Of a DNA stretch of 64,000 bases, positions 54,995-63,335 are shown piece after piece. A program made the position numbers and the translations under genes. This stretch comes from an uncultured Pseudomonadales bacterium. GTDB lineage: Bacteria > Pseudomonadota > Gammaproteobacteria > Pseudomonadales > Balneatricaceae. The DNA lies in contig CALKFY010000038.1 of NCBI GenBank assembly GCA_938084925.1, positions 1 to 64,000 on the forward strand. Direction: 5' to 3'. Under the pieces are notes generated by a model. It did not search any database. It saw only the letters and a list, made by a program, of their open reading frames with translations, and had not been told where the DNA came from. Every line of letters starts with the position of its first letter. The first letter of the stretch is position 1.

Positions 54995-55924
54995 CTACAT
55001 GTCCAGGGCGTTTTGCACGCTGGCACTATCATTGATGGCGGCACCGGCTACAGCTTTGTTAATACGCTTAGTTAGGCCGGTCAGCACTTTACCTGGGCCA
55101 CATTCTAACATAAGTTCAACGCCTTGTTGGGCCATATTCTCGACACAACCCGTCCAACGCACTGGTTGGTACAATTGTGCAACCAAGTTGGCTACAAGCT
55201 CTTGCGCATTTTGTGGAGCTTGAGCATTGACGTTTTGAATTACTGGGATGCTTGGCATAGTCACTTCAATAGCACCAAGCTGTACCGCTAGCTGCTCTGC
55301 AGCTGGCTGCATTAGTTCGCAATGAGATGGCACACTCACTGGTAAAGGCAAGGCACGCTTGGCACCGGCTTCTTTACATGCTGCCATAGCGCGCTCTACT
55401 GCGGCTACCTGACCAGCAATAACTACTTGGCCTGGAGAATTATAATTAACAGGCGCTACCACTTCACCCTGTGCAGATGCTTCACATGCTGCAGCAATGC
55501 CATCATCATCCAAACCAATAATCGCTGCCATGGCACCTGTCCCTGCTGGCACAGCCGCTTGCATAAACTCACCACGGGCTTTAACCAAAGCTACAGCATC
55601 AGCAAAAGCGATAGCACCGGCACAAACAAGGGCCGAATATTCACCTAGACTATGGCCGGCCATAAACGCTGGCTGTTTGCCACCACGCTCACACCACAAA
55701 CGCCACAAGGCAACACTAGCTGTAAGCAACGCGGGCTGAGTAATATGCGTCTGGTTTAACTGACCTTGATCGTCATTTTGCACTAGATCCCATAGATCAT
55801 AGCCCAAAACAGCGCTAGCTTCGGCAAAGGTGTCGATTACAATAGATTCGCCGGATAAGTCTGCAAGCATACCAACGGTTTGAGAACCTTGACCAGGAAA
55901 AACAAAGGCAAGTGTAGAAGTCAT
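54995..55924 (-). CDS. fabD: Malonyl-CoA:ACP transacylase
   Basis: Loads malonyl groups onto ACP. The 309 residues show FPGQGSQTVGM, the nucleophile in GHSLGEYSAL, the arginine in VKARGEFMQ and the histidine in VPSHCELM. Its ribosome binding site (GAGAGA) falls inside one of two competing hairpins in the plsX-fabD gap. Confidence 0.96.
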   Translation of the reverse strand: MTSTLAFVFPGQGSQTVGMLADLSGESIVIDTFAEASAVLGYDLWDLVQNDDQGQLNQTHITQPALLTASVALWRLWCERGGKQPAFMAGHSLGEYSALVCAGAIAFADAVALVKARGEFMQAAVPAGTGAMAAIIGLDDDGIAAACEASAQGEVVAPVNYNSPGQVVIAGQVAAVERAMAACKEAGAKRALPLPVSVPSHCELMQPAAEQLAVQLGAIEVTMPSIPVIQNVNAQAPQNAQELVANLVAQLYQPVRWTGCVENMAQQGVELMLECGPGKVLTGLTKRINKAVAGAAINDSASVQNALDM

Positions 55925-55931
55925 AGATAAA

Positions 55932-55974
55932 GTCTCTCTAATTAGCTATTAGAGACCTTTATATAAAGGTCTCT
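55932..55974 (-). promoter_or_regulatory. Two mutually exclusive hairpins between plsX and fabD
   Basis: Hairpin A (55951-55974) is a perfect 24-bp palindrome with half-site AGAGACCTTTAT. Hairpin B (55932-55956) pairs GTCTCTAAT with ATTAGAGAGAC (two-base bulge). They share AGAGAC, so only one can form at a time, and B would hide the fabD ribosome binding site. Confidence 0.5.
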
Positions 55975-55981
55975 ATTTATA

Positions 55982-56992
55982 TTATTCTGTAATGGCGCCA
56001 GTCAACTGCTCAGTAAACTGCATTTCTAAGTATTGCACAGCTGAGGTTATTGCGGCTACAAGAGCAGTAGCATCGGCATAACTATGGGATTTAACTACCA
56101 AACTTTGCAAACCCAACAAGAAAGCACCGTTCAACTTACGCGGATCTAATCGCGACTGCAACGGCTGCAGGAGCTTAGCCTGGGTGTCATTACTTTCATC
56201 GCCCTGTTGTTGCACCAGAGATTGAAACATACCACCCAGCATTTGACCCACGCCTTCAGCCGACTTTATGAGAATGTTTCCGGCATAGCCATCGCATACT
56301 AAAACGTTAACCTTACCTTTAAATACGTCTTGGGGTTCGATAAAGCCATAATAGGACACGTCATCATGCCCTAACAGCAGATCGTGCGCCGCTTGCACTT
56401 CAGGCTGCCCCTTACCGGCTTCTGCGGCAATATTAAGCAAACCAACTTGTACTAGTGAATTAGGCTGCATAGCCTGCTCTAGAACCTGCCCGGAGATTGC
56501 GTACTGCAGCAACTGATCAGCACTCGGCGATAAGTTAGCCCCCATATCCACAACCAAACATGGTGCACCGGCAGTAGGAATATGACTAGCAAAAGCTGGG
56601 CGATCAAAACCAGGCAGGGTTTCTAATAACTGGCGACTTAAAGCCATAAGGGCTGCCGAATTGCCACATGTAACACAGGCGTCAGCCAAACCGTCGGCTA
56701 CACGTTGCAGGGCAATAGACATAGAGGAATCTTGTTTTTGGCGTAGAGCCACAAGCACATCGTCAGCGAGTTCGACAACATCGTCGGCGCCAACAATAGA
56801 AATGCGAGATAGCAGGTGCTGCTGGTCTACTGGCACTTGGGCCAACATACCTTGAAGCTGATTGACGGGGCCAATCCACTGCAAACGAAGTCGCGGAAAC
56901 GAATCGAGGCAGACTAATGCTGCCTCGAGACTGGGTTGGGGACCTAAGTCCCCGCCCATGGCGTCAAGCGCCAGGGTATAGCTTTTCGACAA
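55982..56992 (-). CDS. plsX: Phosphate acyltransferase PlsX
   Basis: Converts acyl-ACP to acyl-phosphate for phospholipid synthesis, linking the fatty-acid and membrane pathways. The 336 residues begin ALDAMGGDLGPQPSLEAAL and contain CGNSAALMALSRQLLE and VLVCDGYAGNILIKSAEGV. The start is TTG at 56992, just 2 bp after the rpmF stop, so translation is probably coupled to rpmF. Confidence 0.95.
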   Translation of the reverse strand: MSKSYTLALDAMGGDLGPQPSLEAALVCLDSFPRLRLQWIGPVNQLQGMLAQVPVDQQHLLSRISIVGADDVVELADDVLVALRQKQDSSMSIALQRVADGLADACVTCGNSAALMALSRQLLETLPGFDRPAFASHIPTAGAPCLVVDMGANLSPSADQLLQYAISGQVLEQAMQPNSLVQVGLLNIAAEAGKGQPEVQAAHDLLLGHDDVSYYGFIEPQDVFKGKVNVLVCDGYAGNILIKSAEGVGQMLGGMFQSLVQQQGDESNDTQAKLLQPLQSRLDPRKLNGAFLLGLQSLVVKSHSYADATALVAAITSAVQYLEMQFTEQLTGAITE

Positions 56993-56994
56993 AC

Positions 56995-57174
56995 TTATTC
57001 AGCGTCTTTGTTTACTACCTGACGGCCTTTGTAGAAACCATCAGCAGTCACGTGGTGACGAAGATGAGTTTCGCCAGTAGTAGAATCTACGGACAAGGTA
57101 GCGCTGGTCAAAGCATCGTGTGCACGACGCATGTTACGCTTGGAACGGGTGACCTTATTCTTCTGTACAGCCAT
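56995..57174 (-). CDS. rpmF: 50S ribosomal protein L32
   Basis: A 59-residue gene missing from the ORF track because of its length. The translation [20 protein letters not shown] and the later [15 protein letters not shown] match bacterial L32. The zinc cysteines of some L32 versions are absent, as in E. coli. AGGAG precedes the ATG. It lies between yceD and plsX as in most gammaproteobacteria. Confidence 0.96.
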   Translation of the reverse strand: MAVQKNKVTRSKRNMRRAHDALTSATLSVDSTTGETHLRHHVTADGFYKGRQVVNKDAE

Positions 57175-57206
57175 GGCTGATTACTCCTAAAATGGAATTA
57201 CGTTAA

Positions 57207-57716
57207 CTAATCTTTTTGCAACAAACCGGCAAGTACCCCAAACGGGTTTTCCTTTTGCTGCTCAGCCCCAGCGTCGCCGTATTGGGTTTCGACTTCACAG
57301 TCTACGTGATACGGCACGATGGGCAAACTCAATATCAATTCTTGGTCTAGAAGTTCGCGTAAATTGAGCTGGCCATCTTCAACAATCCAAGCATCACGCT
57401 CGGCCGGAAGCTTCTCAGCTTGCGATTCATCTAACACCACTGTCACGTCCAGGTCGACACGCAAATCATGCGGGGCGATCTGCAAACAACGTTGACAGAT
57501 AATTTCTACACCCTTGGCTTCAACCAACCCAGTAACAGTTGGACGACGGCGCTCATCTCGTTGAAACTGCAAAGTAACTTCTACGTTACCCTGATCAGAT
57601 TCTAAGTAAGAAAGCAGGCCATTGAGCTCTGCAACCTGAATACTTCCCTTGATTAATTGCTCTGCATCGCAGACCTTTCGGGCATCAAGTCTTGGGGCTA
57701 TTGGTGTATCAAACAT
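57207..57716 (-). CDS. yceD: 23S rRNA accumulation protein YceD (DUF177)
   Basis: A 169-residue acidic protein needed for normal 23S rRNA levels in E. coli. It contains the DUF177 hallmark IICQRCLQ and the C-terminal NPFGVLAGL. The ATG at 57716 has no ribosome binding site. It lies 8 bases after a consensus -10, so the mRNA is predicted to be leaderless. It is the first gene of the yceD-rpmF-plsX-fab block. Confidence 0.92.
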   Translation of the reverse strand: MFDTPIAPRLDARKVCDAEQLIKGSIQVAELNGLLSYLESDQGNVEVTLQFQRDERRRPTVTGLVEAKGVEIICQRCLQIAPHDLRVDLDVTVVLDESQAEKLPAERDAWIVEDGQLNLRELLDQELILSLPIVPYHVDCEVETQYGDAGAEQQKENPFGVLAGLLQKD

Positions 57717-57724
57717 GGCGCGAT

Positions 57725-57753
57725 ATGATAAGGAGGAAGACCTTGTTTGTCAA
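57725..57753 (-). promoter_or_regulatory. Strong sigma-70 promoter of yceD-rpmF
   Basis: Minus strand TTGACA, 17 bp, TATCAT. The -10 ends 8 bases before the yceD ATG, which places transcription start at or within two bases of the start codon. Confidence 0.85.
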
Positions 57754-57856
57754 AGAAAAATACCTCTGTATACGAAAAAACAGGCAATTAATCTGAGTTT
57801 TTTGCATAATAACCTAACTAAACCATTATTAACGGCTTTATTGCCCTACTAACGCC

Positions 57857-58456
57857 ATGTCCACAGCCATTATTTTAGCATCAACTAGCCCCTACCGTCG
57901 CGCTTTATTAGAACAGTTGCAGCTACCTTTTAGTTGCGCCAATCCAGAAGTAGATGAAGCCTTGATAGAAGGCGAATCAGCTCGCCAGACAGCGCTAAGG
58001 TTGGCTCAACTAAAAGCCCAAGCTATCGCCTTGCACCACCCTATGAGCGTAGTCATCGGTAGTGATCAGCTAGCTAGTTGCGAAGGCCGTATCCTGGGCA
58101 AACCAGGCAGCCACACCAAGGCCTTTGAACAGCTAAAGTTTATGTCAGGCAAAGCCCTCACCTTTCACACTGGCTTATGCGTTCTACAAGGCGGCGAACG
58201 CCATACCTTGGTAGAGGACTTTAAAGTACACATGCGCGAACTAACAGACCAACAAATCGATTGTTACCTGCACCGTGAACAACCCTACGATTGCGCAGGT
58301 TCTTTTAAAGTAGAAGGTTTGGGTATTAGTTTGTTTGAGCGCTTGGAAGGCAAAGACCCAAATGCTCTTATTGGCCTACCGTTGATCTCGTTAATCAGTA
58401 TTTTAAATACACTCGATTGCGGCCCTCTACAAAGAGACCCGCAACTGTGTGGGTAA
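57857..58456 (+). CDS. maf: Maf-family nucleotide pyrophosphatase (YceF type)
   Basis: House-cleaning enzyme that hydrolyses non-canonical nucleotides; the YceF subgroup prefers 7-methyl-GTP. The 199 residues show LASTSPYRRALLEQL, VIGSDQLASCEGRILGKPG and a C-terminal GLPLISLI. The catalytic Asp is in GSDQ. It is divergent from yceD and converges on sppA with 5 bp between stops. Confidence 0.92.
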   Translation: MSTAIILASTSPYRRALLEQLQLPFSCANPEVDEALIEGESARQTALRLAQLKAQAIALHHPMSVVIGSDQLASCEGRILGKPGSHTKAFEQLKFMSGKALTFHTGLCVLQGGERHTLVEDFKVHMRELTDQQIDCYLHREQPYDCAGSFKVEGLGISLFERLEGKDPNALIGLPLISLISILNTLDCGPLQRDPQLCG

Positions 58457-58461
58457 ATCCC

Positions 58462-59502
58462 TTAGCGCAGGCTTGGGGTTTGCAACCAGGCCTGCAAACG
58501 CACACTGGCTTGCGCACCCATTTCATCCATCAATTCTTGCAACGGCGTTTGCTGCGGGCGATACAACTCAAGCTCGGCAATGCCAATTTGCTCACGAGCA
58601 ACGGTGTAAATACTGCCCAGGCCGTCTATAAGACCCATTGCAACGGCTTTCTCACCATTCCATACTGCGCCACTAAACACTTCAACACTGTCCTTGAGGC
58701 GATCACCACGGCCTGCCTTGACTACATCTACAAACTGTTCGTGCACTTCACCTAACAAGCGCTCAAAGTCGGCTTTCTGGCTAGGCTTCTCTACTTGGAA
58801 CGGATCCAAGAAGTCTTTGTTGTTACCGGCAGTGTAAGAACGTCTCTCTACACCCACCTTTTGCATCAGCTCAGTAAAACCAAAGCCGCTACCAATAACC
58901 CCAATAGAACCCACCATACTAGCCTTGTCGGCATAGATATAATCAGCAGCTGCTGCAATGTAGTAAGCACCAGACGCACCAACATCACTAATTACTGCAT
59001 ACACAGGTTTGTTAGGGTATTTAGACTGAAGACGATTCAATTCATCATAAACAATACCGGACTGCACTGGGCTACCACCAGGGCTATTGATGTCCAAGAT
59101 CACAGCTTTGGCTGCATCTTCTTCAAAAGCGGCTACCAGGCTGGCAACAATTTGATCACTGCTAGCTGGCGCGCCACTCATGATTGGGCCATAAACCTCT
59201 ACCAGAGCAATATGCTCTTTTTGACTAACGGTTGACTCATCAACACCATACCAAGCACCAAACAGCAGACTAAATAGAAATACAAACGTCAGGCTCTTAA
59301 ACAAGATTCCCCAACGGCGGCTACGTACCTGCTCTTGTTGCATATCCCTTACTAGGGTACTGACCAGACGCCACTCTTTACTATTCTCGACATCGCGACT
59401 AACGTCATTTGCTTGAGTCTTTGCTGCTGCGCCGGCAGATGTATCTGTACTAGCTGTATCAGGGTCACTTTTATCTAGCTGCTGCCACTGGTTTTCGCTC
59501 AT
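58462..59502 (-). CDS. sppA: Signal peptide peptidase SppA (short, S49 family)
   Basis: Inner-membrane serine protease that clears cleaved signal peptides. The 346 residues have a charged N-terminal cytoplasmic part, one membrane segment (FVFLFSLLFGAWYGV, near residue 75), and a single S49 domain with the nucleophile in DVGASGAYYIAAAAD and GSIGVIGSGFGF. It is the half-size form, which assembles as an octamer in Bacillus. GGAAAT precedes the ATG. Confidence 0.93.
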   Translation of the reverse strand: MSENQWQQLDKSDPDTASTDTSAGAAAKTQANDVSRDVENSKEWRLVSTLVRDMQQEQVRSRRWGILFKSLTFVFLFSLLFGAWYGVDESTVSQKEHIALVEVYGPIMSGAPASSDQIVASLVAAFEEDAAKAVILDINSPGGSPVQSGIVYDELNRLQSKYPNKPVYAVISDVGASGAYYIAAAADYIYADKASMVGSIGVIGSGFGFTELMQKVGVERRSYTAGNNKDFLDPFQVEKPSQKADFERLLGEVHEQFVDVVKAGRGDRLKDSVEVFSGAVWNGEKAVAMGLIDGLGSIYTVAREQIGIAELELYRPQQTPLQELMDEMGAQASVRLQAWLQTPSLR

Positions 59503-59616
59503 TGGTATATTTCCGTGATTATCAATAACGCCATTGTCATAGGCTAATTATGGGGGCAATGGCAGGAAATATCAGCCCCAGTGCTAAATAATATCGTACA
59601 ATGGTTAGGGAAACCT

Positions 59617-59735
59617 CGTCATTGCCAGCGTAACACACGTCATTGCGGGCGCAGCGAAGCAATCTCTTATCCTTAGCACTTCGCCAGCTAGAGATTGCCA
59701 CGGCATTACACGCTGAGCAAAGACCGAGCGTGATA
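59617..59735. repeat. Dispersed palindromic repeat, copy 2
   Basis: CGTCATTGCG at 59638 leads into GAAGCAATCTCT, and AGAGATTGC closes a perfect inner palindrome. The right end is degenerate. As in copy 1, a truncated left end (CGTCATTGCCAGCG) precedes it. It fills most of the 284-bp gap between sppA and ppnN. Confidence 0.75.
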
Positions 59736-59786
59736 CACACCTCGTAAAAACGAAGTGCATTCACCGACACTAGACAAGGAAGCATT

Positions 59787-61151
59787 ATGGACACCGTAGA
59801 CGCATTGATATCACCCCAAGGTAGCTTGGACATCCTCACCCTCGACGAAGTTGAATTACTACAACAATCCACCGACACAGGCTTATACAACCTGTTCCGC
59901 CAATGCTGCCTTGCAGTACTTAACTGCGGTAACGACGAAGACGATATTGCCGAACTACTAGCCCGCAACGAGCCCTTTCGCGTTACCATTGTACGCCAAC
60001 CCCGTGGTGCTTTATTGCAACTCTACAATGCCCCGACTAGCGCCTTTGTAAATGGTGAAATGATACTTGGCATCAAAGAAAACCTGTTTGCCGTACTCAG
60101 GGATATTGTCTATATCCACAACCATCTATTCCAAGCGGACGAAAATAAGCTCCTCAGCGGCACTGAAATTACCAACCTAGTATTTCAGATACTACGCCAC
60201 GCTCAAGCCTTGGCGCCACGCCGCGCCCCTAAAATAGCTGTTTGCTGGGGAGGCCACTCGATCAGTGAGTACGAATACAAATACACCAAACAAGTAGGCT
60301 ATGAACTTGGTTTACGTGGCCATGATATCTGTACCGGTTGCGGCCCAGGCGCCATGAAAGGCCCAATGAAAGGCGCGCATATTGCCCACGCCAAACAACG
60401 CTGTCAGGACTTCCGTTACATAGGCATTACCGAACCTGGCATCATCGCTGCCGAATCACCGAACCCTATGGTCAATGAATTGATCATCATGCCTGATATC
60501 GAAAAGCGCCTTGAGGCTTTCGTACGCCTTGGTCACGCCTTTGTTGTGTTCCCTGGAGGTGTTGGTACCGCAGAAGAGATTCTTTACCTACTGGGCATCC
60601 TACTGCACCCAGACAATGCCCATATCAAAATGCCATTAATCTTTACCGGACCAGAAAACAGCGCCGCATACTTCGAGCAAATTGACGCTTTCATAGGTGC
60701 CACTTTAGGTAGCGTAGCCCAAAGCCGTTACGAGATTATCGTGGATGATGCTGCCACCGTAGCAGAAAAGGTTTACGCCGCCACACAAGAAGTATCCGAG
60801 CAACGCCAAAGCCTAGGCGATGCCTTCCACTTCAACTGGCACCTGCATATAGACGAAGAGCTACAACAGCCTTTCGTACCCACACACCAGAACATGGCTG
60901 CCCTACCCTTAAATAAAAACCAAGGCGCTAACAAGATGGCGGCTAACCTACGCAAGGCCATGAGTGGTATCGTTGCTGGTAACGTTAAACAGTTTGGTTT
61001 AGAGCAGGTGCGCCTACACGGCCCTTATTGCTTACAGGCCGATGCAGAACTAATGGAGAAATTAGATAAGCTGCTAAAGAGCTTTGTAGACCAACAACGC
61101 ATGAAGCTGCCAAGTGCCAAGCAGTATGTGCCTTGTTATACGGTGAAGTGA
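59787..61151 (+). CDS. ppnN: Pyrimidine/purine nucleotide 5'-monophosphate nucleosidase
   Basis: Cleaves nucleoside monophosphates to base and ribose 5-phosphate; the E. coli enzyme (YgdH) is activated by (p)ppGpp. The 454 residues include an N-terminal DUF4478 region and a Rossmann-like LOG domain with CTGCGPGAMKGPMKGA and VFPGGVGTAEEILY. The C-terminal DUF3412 part follows. AGGAA precedes the ATG. It converges on mqsA. Confidence 0.94.
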   Translation: MDTVDALISPQGSLDILTLDEVELLQQSTDTGLYNLFRQCCLAVLNCGNDEDDIAELLARNEPFRVTIVRQPRGALLQLYNAPTSAFVNGEMILGIKENLFAVLRDIVYIHNHLFQADENKLLSGTEITNLVFQILRHAQALAPRRAPKIAVCWGGHSISEYEYKYTKQVGYELGLRGHDICTGCGPGAMKGPMKGAHIAHAKQRCQDFRYIGITEPGIIAAESPNPMVNELIIMPDIEKRLEAFVRLGHAFVVFPGGVGTAEEILYLLGILLHPDNAHIKMPLIFTGPENSAAYFEQIDAFIGATLGSVAQSRYEIIVDDAATVAEKVYAATQEVSEQRQSLGDAFHFNWHLHIDEELQQPFVPTHQNMAALPLNKNQGANKMAANLRKAMSGIVAGNVKQFGLEQVRLHGPYCLQADAELMEKLDKLLKSFVDQQRMKLPSAKQYVPCYTVK

Positions 61152-61161
61152 TAACTTAATG

Positions 61162-61572
61162 CTAGGCCACTTCTACAGATACGCTGGCCAACAGTGACTT
61201 TTCTTTAGCTAATACCTTGAGCAAGTTACTAGCGGGCCGCGGAATCAAAACCTCACCCGACTCATAACGAGAAAAAGCATTCTTCCCGCCACCGCATATA
61301 GCAGCGGCTTGCTGTTGATTCAGCTGAAGTGATTTTCGGGTTGTTCTGATTTCATCTGGGGCTAAAAGATTATCAACCTTTGCTTTAAATGCCGCCAGCG
61401 CATTACGAGTACTCTTTAAATCAGATGCAGAAAGGATAGACTCACCACAAGATTGACAATAATGACCCGGCTGAGATAAAACAACAGAGCGATCTTTGTA
61501 GTAATACTCCATAGTTCTAGTAGCGCATTTCATGAAAATCTCACCACATAACTCACACAATGTCTTTGCCAT
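61162..61572 (-). CDS. mqsA: MqsA-family antitoxin
   Basis: A 136-residue antitoxin and transcriptional regulator. The N-terminal zinc domain has CELCG and CQSCGES; the C-terminal helix-turn-helix domain has LNQQQAAAICGGGKNAFSRYESGE, very close to E. coli MqsA. The track start is five codons upstream and overlaps the toxin stop; the ATG at 61572 with GGAGGGG directly ahead is preferred. The protein looks intact although its toxin partner is broken. The retained promoter and operator suggest it still autoregulates and may repress other genes. Confidence 0.92.
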   Translation of the reverse strand: MAKTLCELCGEIFMKCATRTMEYYYKDRSVVLSQPGHYCQSCGESILSASDLKSTRNALAAFKAKVDNLLAPDEIRTTRKSLQLNQQQAAAICGGGKNAFSRYESGEVLIPRPASNLLKVLAKEKSLLASVSVEVA

Positions 61573-61583
61573 AACCCCTCCTG

Positions 61584-61878
61584 TCATCCATGTTTGAAGG
61601 ACAATTGCCCTGATGATAAGACTTGAAACTTTATATACAAGTCGACTCCCTTAAAGCCCGGTTTATAAACATCATGCATTGCAGAGAAGCTCCTATTAAC
61701 AGGAGGCATTGTCTTAAAAAAAGTCAGCTAAAGTTAACGCTTGAACCGCATCAACCACATCCAGATCAGTAAACCTTAGCGCCACAGCCCCTTGCCTTGC
61801 GGAACCTGTCATACGTAGATTAGCAATACTGCTGAATGTCTATTTTATCATCACCAAGTCATAAGATGGTGCTGACAT
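61584..61878 (-). pseudogene. mqsR: mqsR toxin remnant (nonsense codon and frameshift)
   Basis: Reading from the ATG at 61878 (GAGG upstream) gives MSAPSYDLVMIK, then a TAG. The same frame continues with LRMTGSARQGAVAL and ALTLADFF until a run of seven T residues breaks it. Dropping one T restores KTMPPV, HDVYKPGF and IKFQVLSSG up to a TGA at 61584. The rebuilt protein is about 98 residues, the size of MqsR, and shares its C-terminal pattern (DVYRP, YLKI, VSFK in E. coli). Two separate lesions make an active toxin very unlikely. Its position just before mqsA matches the usual mqsRA order. Confidence 0.85.
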
Positions 61879-61890
61879 GCCGCCTCACTT

Positions 61891-61936
61891 TTACCCTCTA
61901 AGGGTAATTCTAGAAAAATAGTTATCTAACTATCAA
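61891..61936 (-). promoter_or_regulatory. mqsRA promoter and MqsA operator
   Basis: Minus strand TTGATA, 18 bp, TAGAAT. Directly after the -10 lies a palindrome, TTACCCT-CTA-AGGGTAA (61891-61907), with the same arm length and 3-bp spacer as the E. coli MqsA site AACCT-N3-AGGTT. A second palindrome, ATAGTTA-TC-TAACTAT (61918-61933), covers the promoter spacer. Confidence 0.7.
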
Positions 61937-61987
61937 ATAAAGACGGGAATTTAAAAAGTGCTTACAAGTGAATGATTCTGGATGGGT

Positions 61988-62020
61988 ATTCGGGGTCAGG
62001 GGGTAGACCTGACCCCGAAT
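61988..62020. repeat. GGGGTCAG hairpin repeat, copy 2
   Basis: Perfect 13-bp arms ATTCGGGGTCAGG and CCTGACCCCGAAT around 7 bases, just after the stop of the CaiB/BaiF gene. Confidence 0.75.
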
Positions 62021-62029
62021 ATAGGTTTA

Positions 62030-63256
62030 TTAAGCAATAGTCTGTGTTTGATGCAGTTCAGCCATTTGTTCAGCGTTAAGCTGTAACCAATCTTGCAATA
62101 CTTCTTGCGTGTGCTGCCCAAGCATTGGGGCACCATTTTCGTACTGAATTGGCGTGGCAGAGAACTTGATAGGGTTGGCGACACTGGCGGCTTTGCCTAG
62201 GCCCTTGTGAGGCAAATCTAACTGCATACCACGGGCTTGTACTTGCGCATCGGCAAACACCTGATCAAGGGTATTAATCGGCCCACACGGTACACCCACC
62301 TTGTTTAGCTCAGCCAGCCACCATTCGGTAGTCTGCTGGCTCATAAAAGCTTGTAGCTGGGGAATCAGTGCTTCACGGTTAGCTACGCGCAATGCGTTGG
62401 TAGCAAAGTCTTCATGCATACCTAAAGCCTCACTGCCCCCTACCTGACAAAAACGTTGGTATTGGCTGTCGTTGCCTACGGCGATAATCATATGGCTATT
62501 GGCAGTGGCAAACACCTGATAAGGCACGATGTTAGGATGAGCATTACCTAGTCGCTTAGGGTTATCCCCTGTGGCAAGGTAATTCATAGCCTGGTTAGCC
62601 AGGGTAGCTACTTGTACGTCTAACAAAGCCAAATCAATATGTTGACCTTGGCCAGTACGCAACTGATGAATAAGGGCTGCTTGAATAGCATTACTGGCGT
62701 AGAGACCGGTCATAACGTCGGCCAGAGCCACCCCTACTTTCATAGGTTCACCATCGGCTGCGCCGGTGATGCTCATCAAGCCGCCTGTAGCTTGAATCAT
62801 AAAGTCATAACCAGCACGGTCTTTATCTGGGCCGGTTTGCCCAAAGCCTGTGATAGAGCAATAGATTAGTTTTGAATTGAGCGCAGTTAAGCTAGCAAAG
62901 TCCAAACCATACTTGGCAAGACCACCTACCTTGAAGTTTTCAATCACCACATCCGCTTCCGCTGCTAAGCGCTGTATCAGCGCTTGACCAGCTGGTAAGG
63001 CCATGTCAATACAGATAGATCGCTTACCACGGTTAGCCGACTGGAAGTACGCTGACTCACGGACAGATTCATCACCGCCCTCTTTAATAGGCATGTAAGG
63101 CGGAGCCCAAGCACGCGTATCATCGCCTTTGCCAGGACGCTCGACCTTAATGACATCGGCACCTAAATCTGCCAGCATCTGTCCAGCCCACGGGCCTGCG
63201 AGAATACGGCTTAAATCAAGTACTTTGATACCTTCAAGGGGTAGTTGCATGCTCAT
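62030..63256 (-). CDS. gcdG: CaiB/BaiF family III CoA-transferase (probable glutarate CoA-transferase)
   Basis: A 408-residue family III CoA-transferase. The start is LEGIKVLDLSRILAGPWAGQMLADLGADVIKVERPGKGDD, with ENFKVGGLAKYGLDF and the region of the catalytic aspartate near the middle. Its place directly behind gcdH matches the gcdH-gcdG pair of pseudomonads, where the product activates glutarate to glutaryl-CoA. The substrate is thus inferred from context. The start region overlaps a GGGGTCA sequence and has no clear ribosome binding site; an ATG two codons later is also possible. Confidence 0.85.
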   Translation of the reverse strand: MSMQLPLEGIKVLDLSRILAGPWAGQMLADLGADVIKVERPGKGDDTRAWAPPYMPIKEGGDESVRESAYFQSANRGKRSICIDMALPAGQALIQRLAAEADVVIENFKVGGLAKYGLDFASLTALNSKLIYCSITGFGQTGPDKDRAGYDFMIQATGGLMSITGAADGEPMKVGVALADVMTGLYASNAIQAALIHQLRTGQGQHIDLALLDVQVATLANQAMNYLATGDNPKRLGNAHPNIVPYQVFATANSHMIIAVGNDSQYQRFCQVGGSEALGMHEDFATNALRVANREALIPQLQAFMSQQTTEWWLAELNKVGVPCGPINTLDQVFADAQVQARGMQLDLPHKGLGKAASVANPIKFSATPIQYENGAPMLGQHTQEVLQDWLQLNAEQMAELHQTQTIA

Positions 63257-63290
63257 GGGGTCAAATCTCTGTGTGCCTGATGTGGCTTAT

Positions 63291-63315
63291 GGGGTCAGAC
63301 CTAAGGTCTGCCCCC
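63291..63315. repeat. GGGGTCAG hairpin repeat, copy 3
   Basis: Arms GGGGTCAGAC and GTCTGCCCCC (one mismatch), between the acyl-CoA dehydrogenase and CoA-transferase genes. A further half copy (ATGGGGTCA) lies at the transferase start. Confidence 0.65.
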
Positions 63316-63335
63316 GAGCGAAGCGATATTAAAGA

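Noticed and set aside
57743-57796. Mini-ORF of 17 codons starting with TTG behind a perfect AGGAGG on the plus strand
   Set aside because: The AGGAGG is the complement of the spacer of the yceD promoter, and the peptide has no recognisable features.
61584-61878. Sequencing error as the only cause of the broken mqsR
   Set aside because: The T7 slip alone could be an error, but the independent in-frame TAG makes true decay the better explanation. It remains checkable by resequencing.
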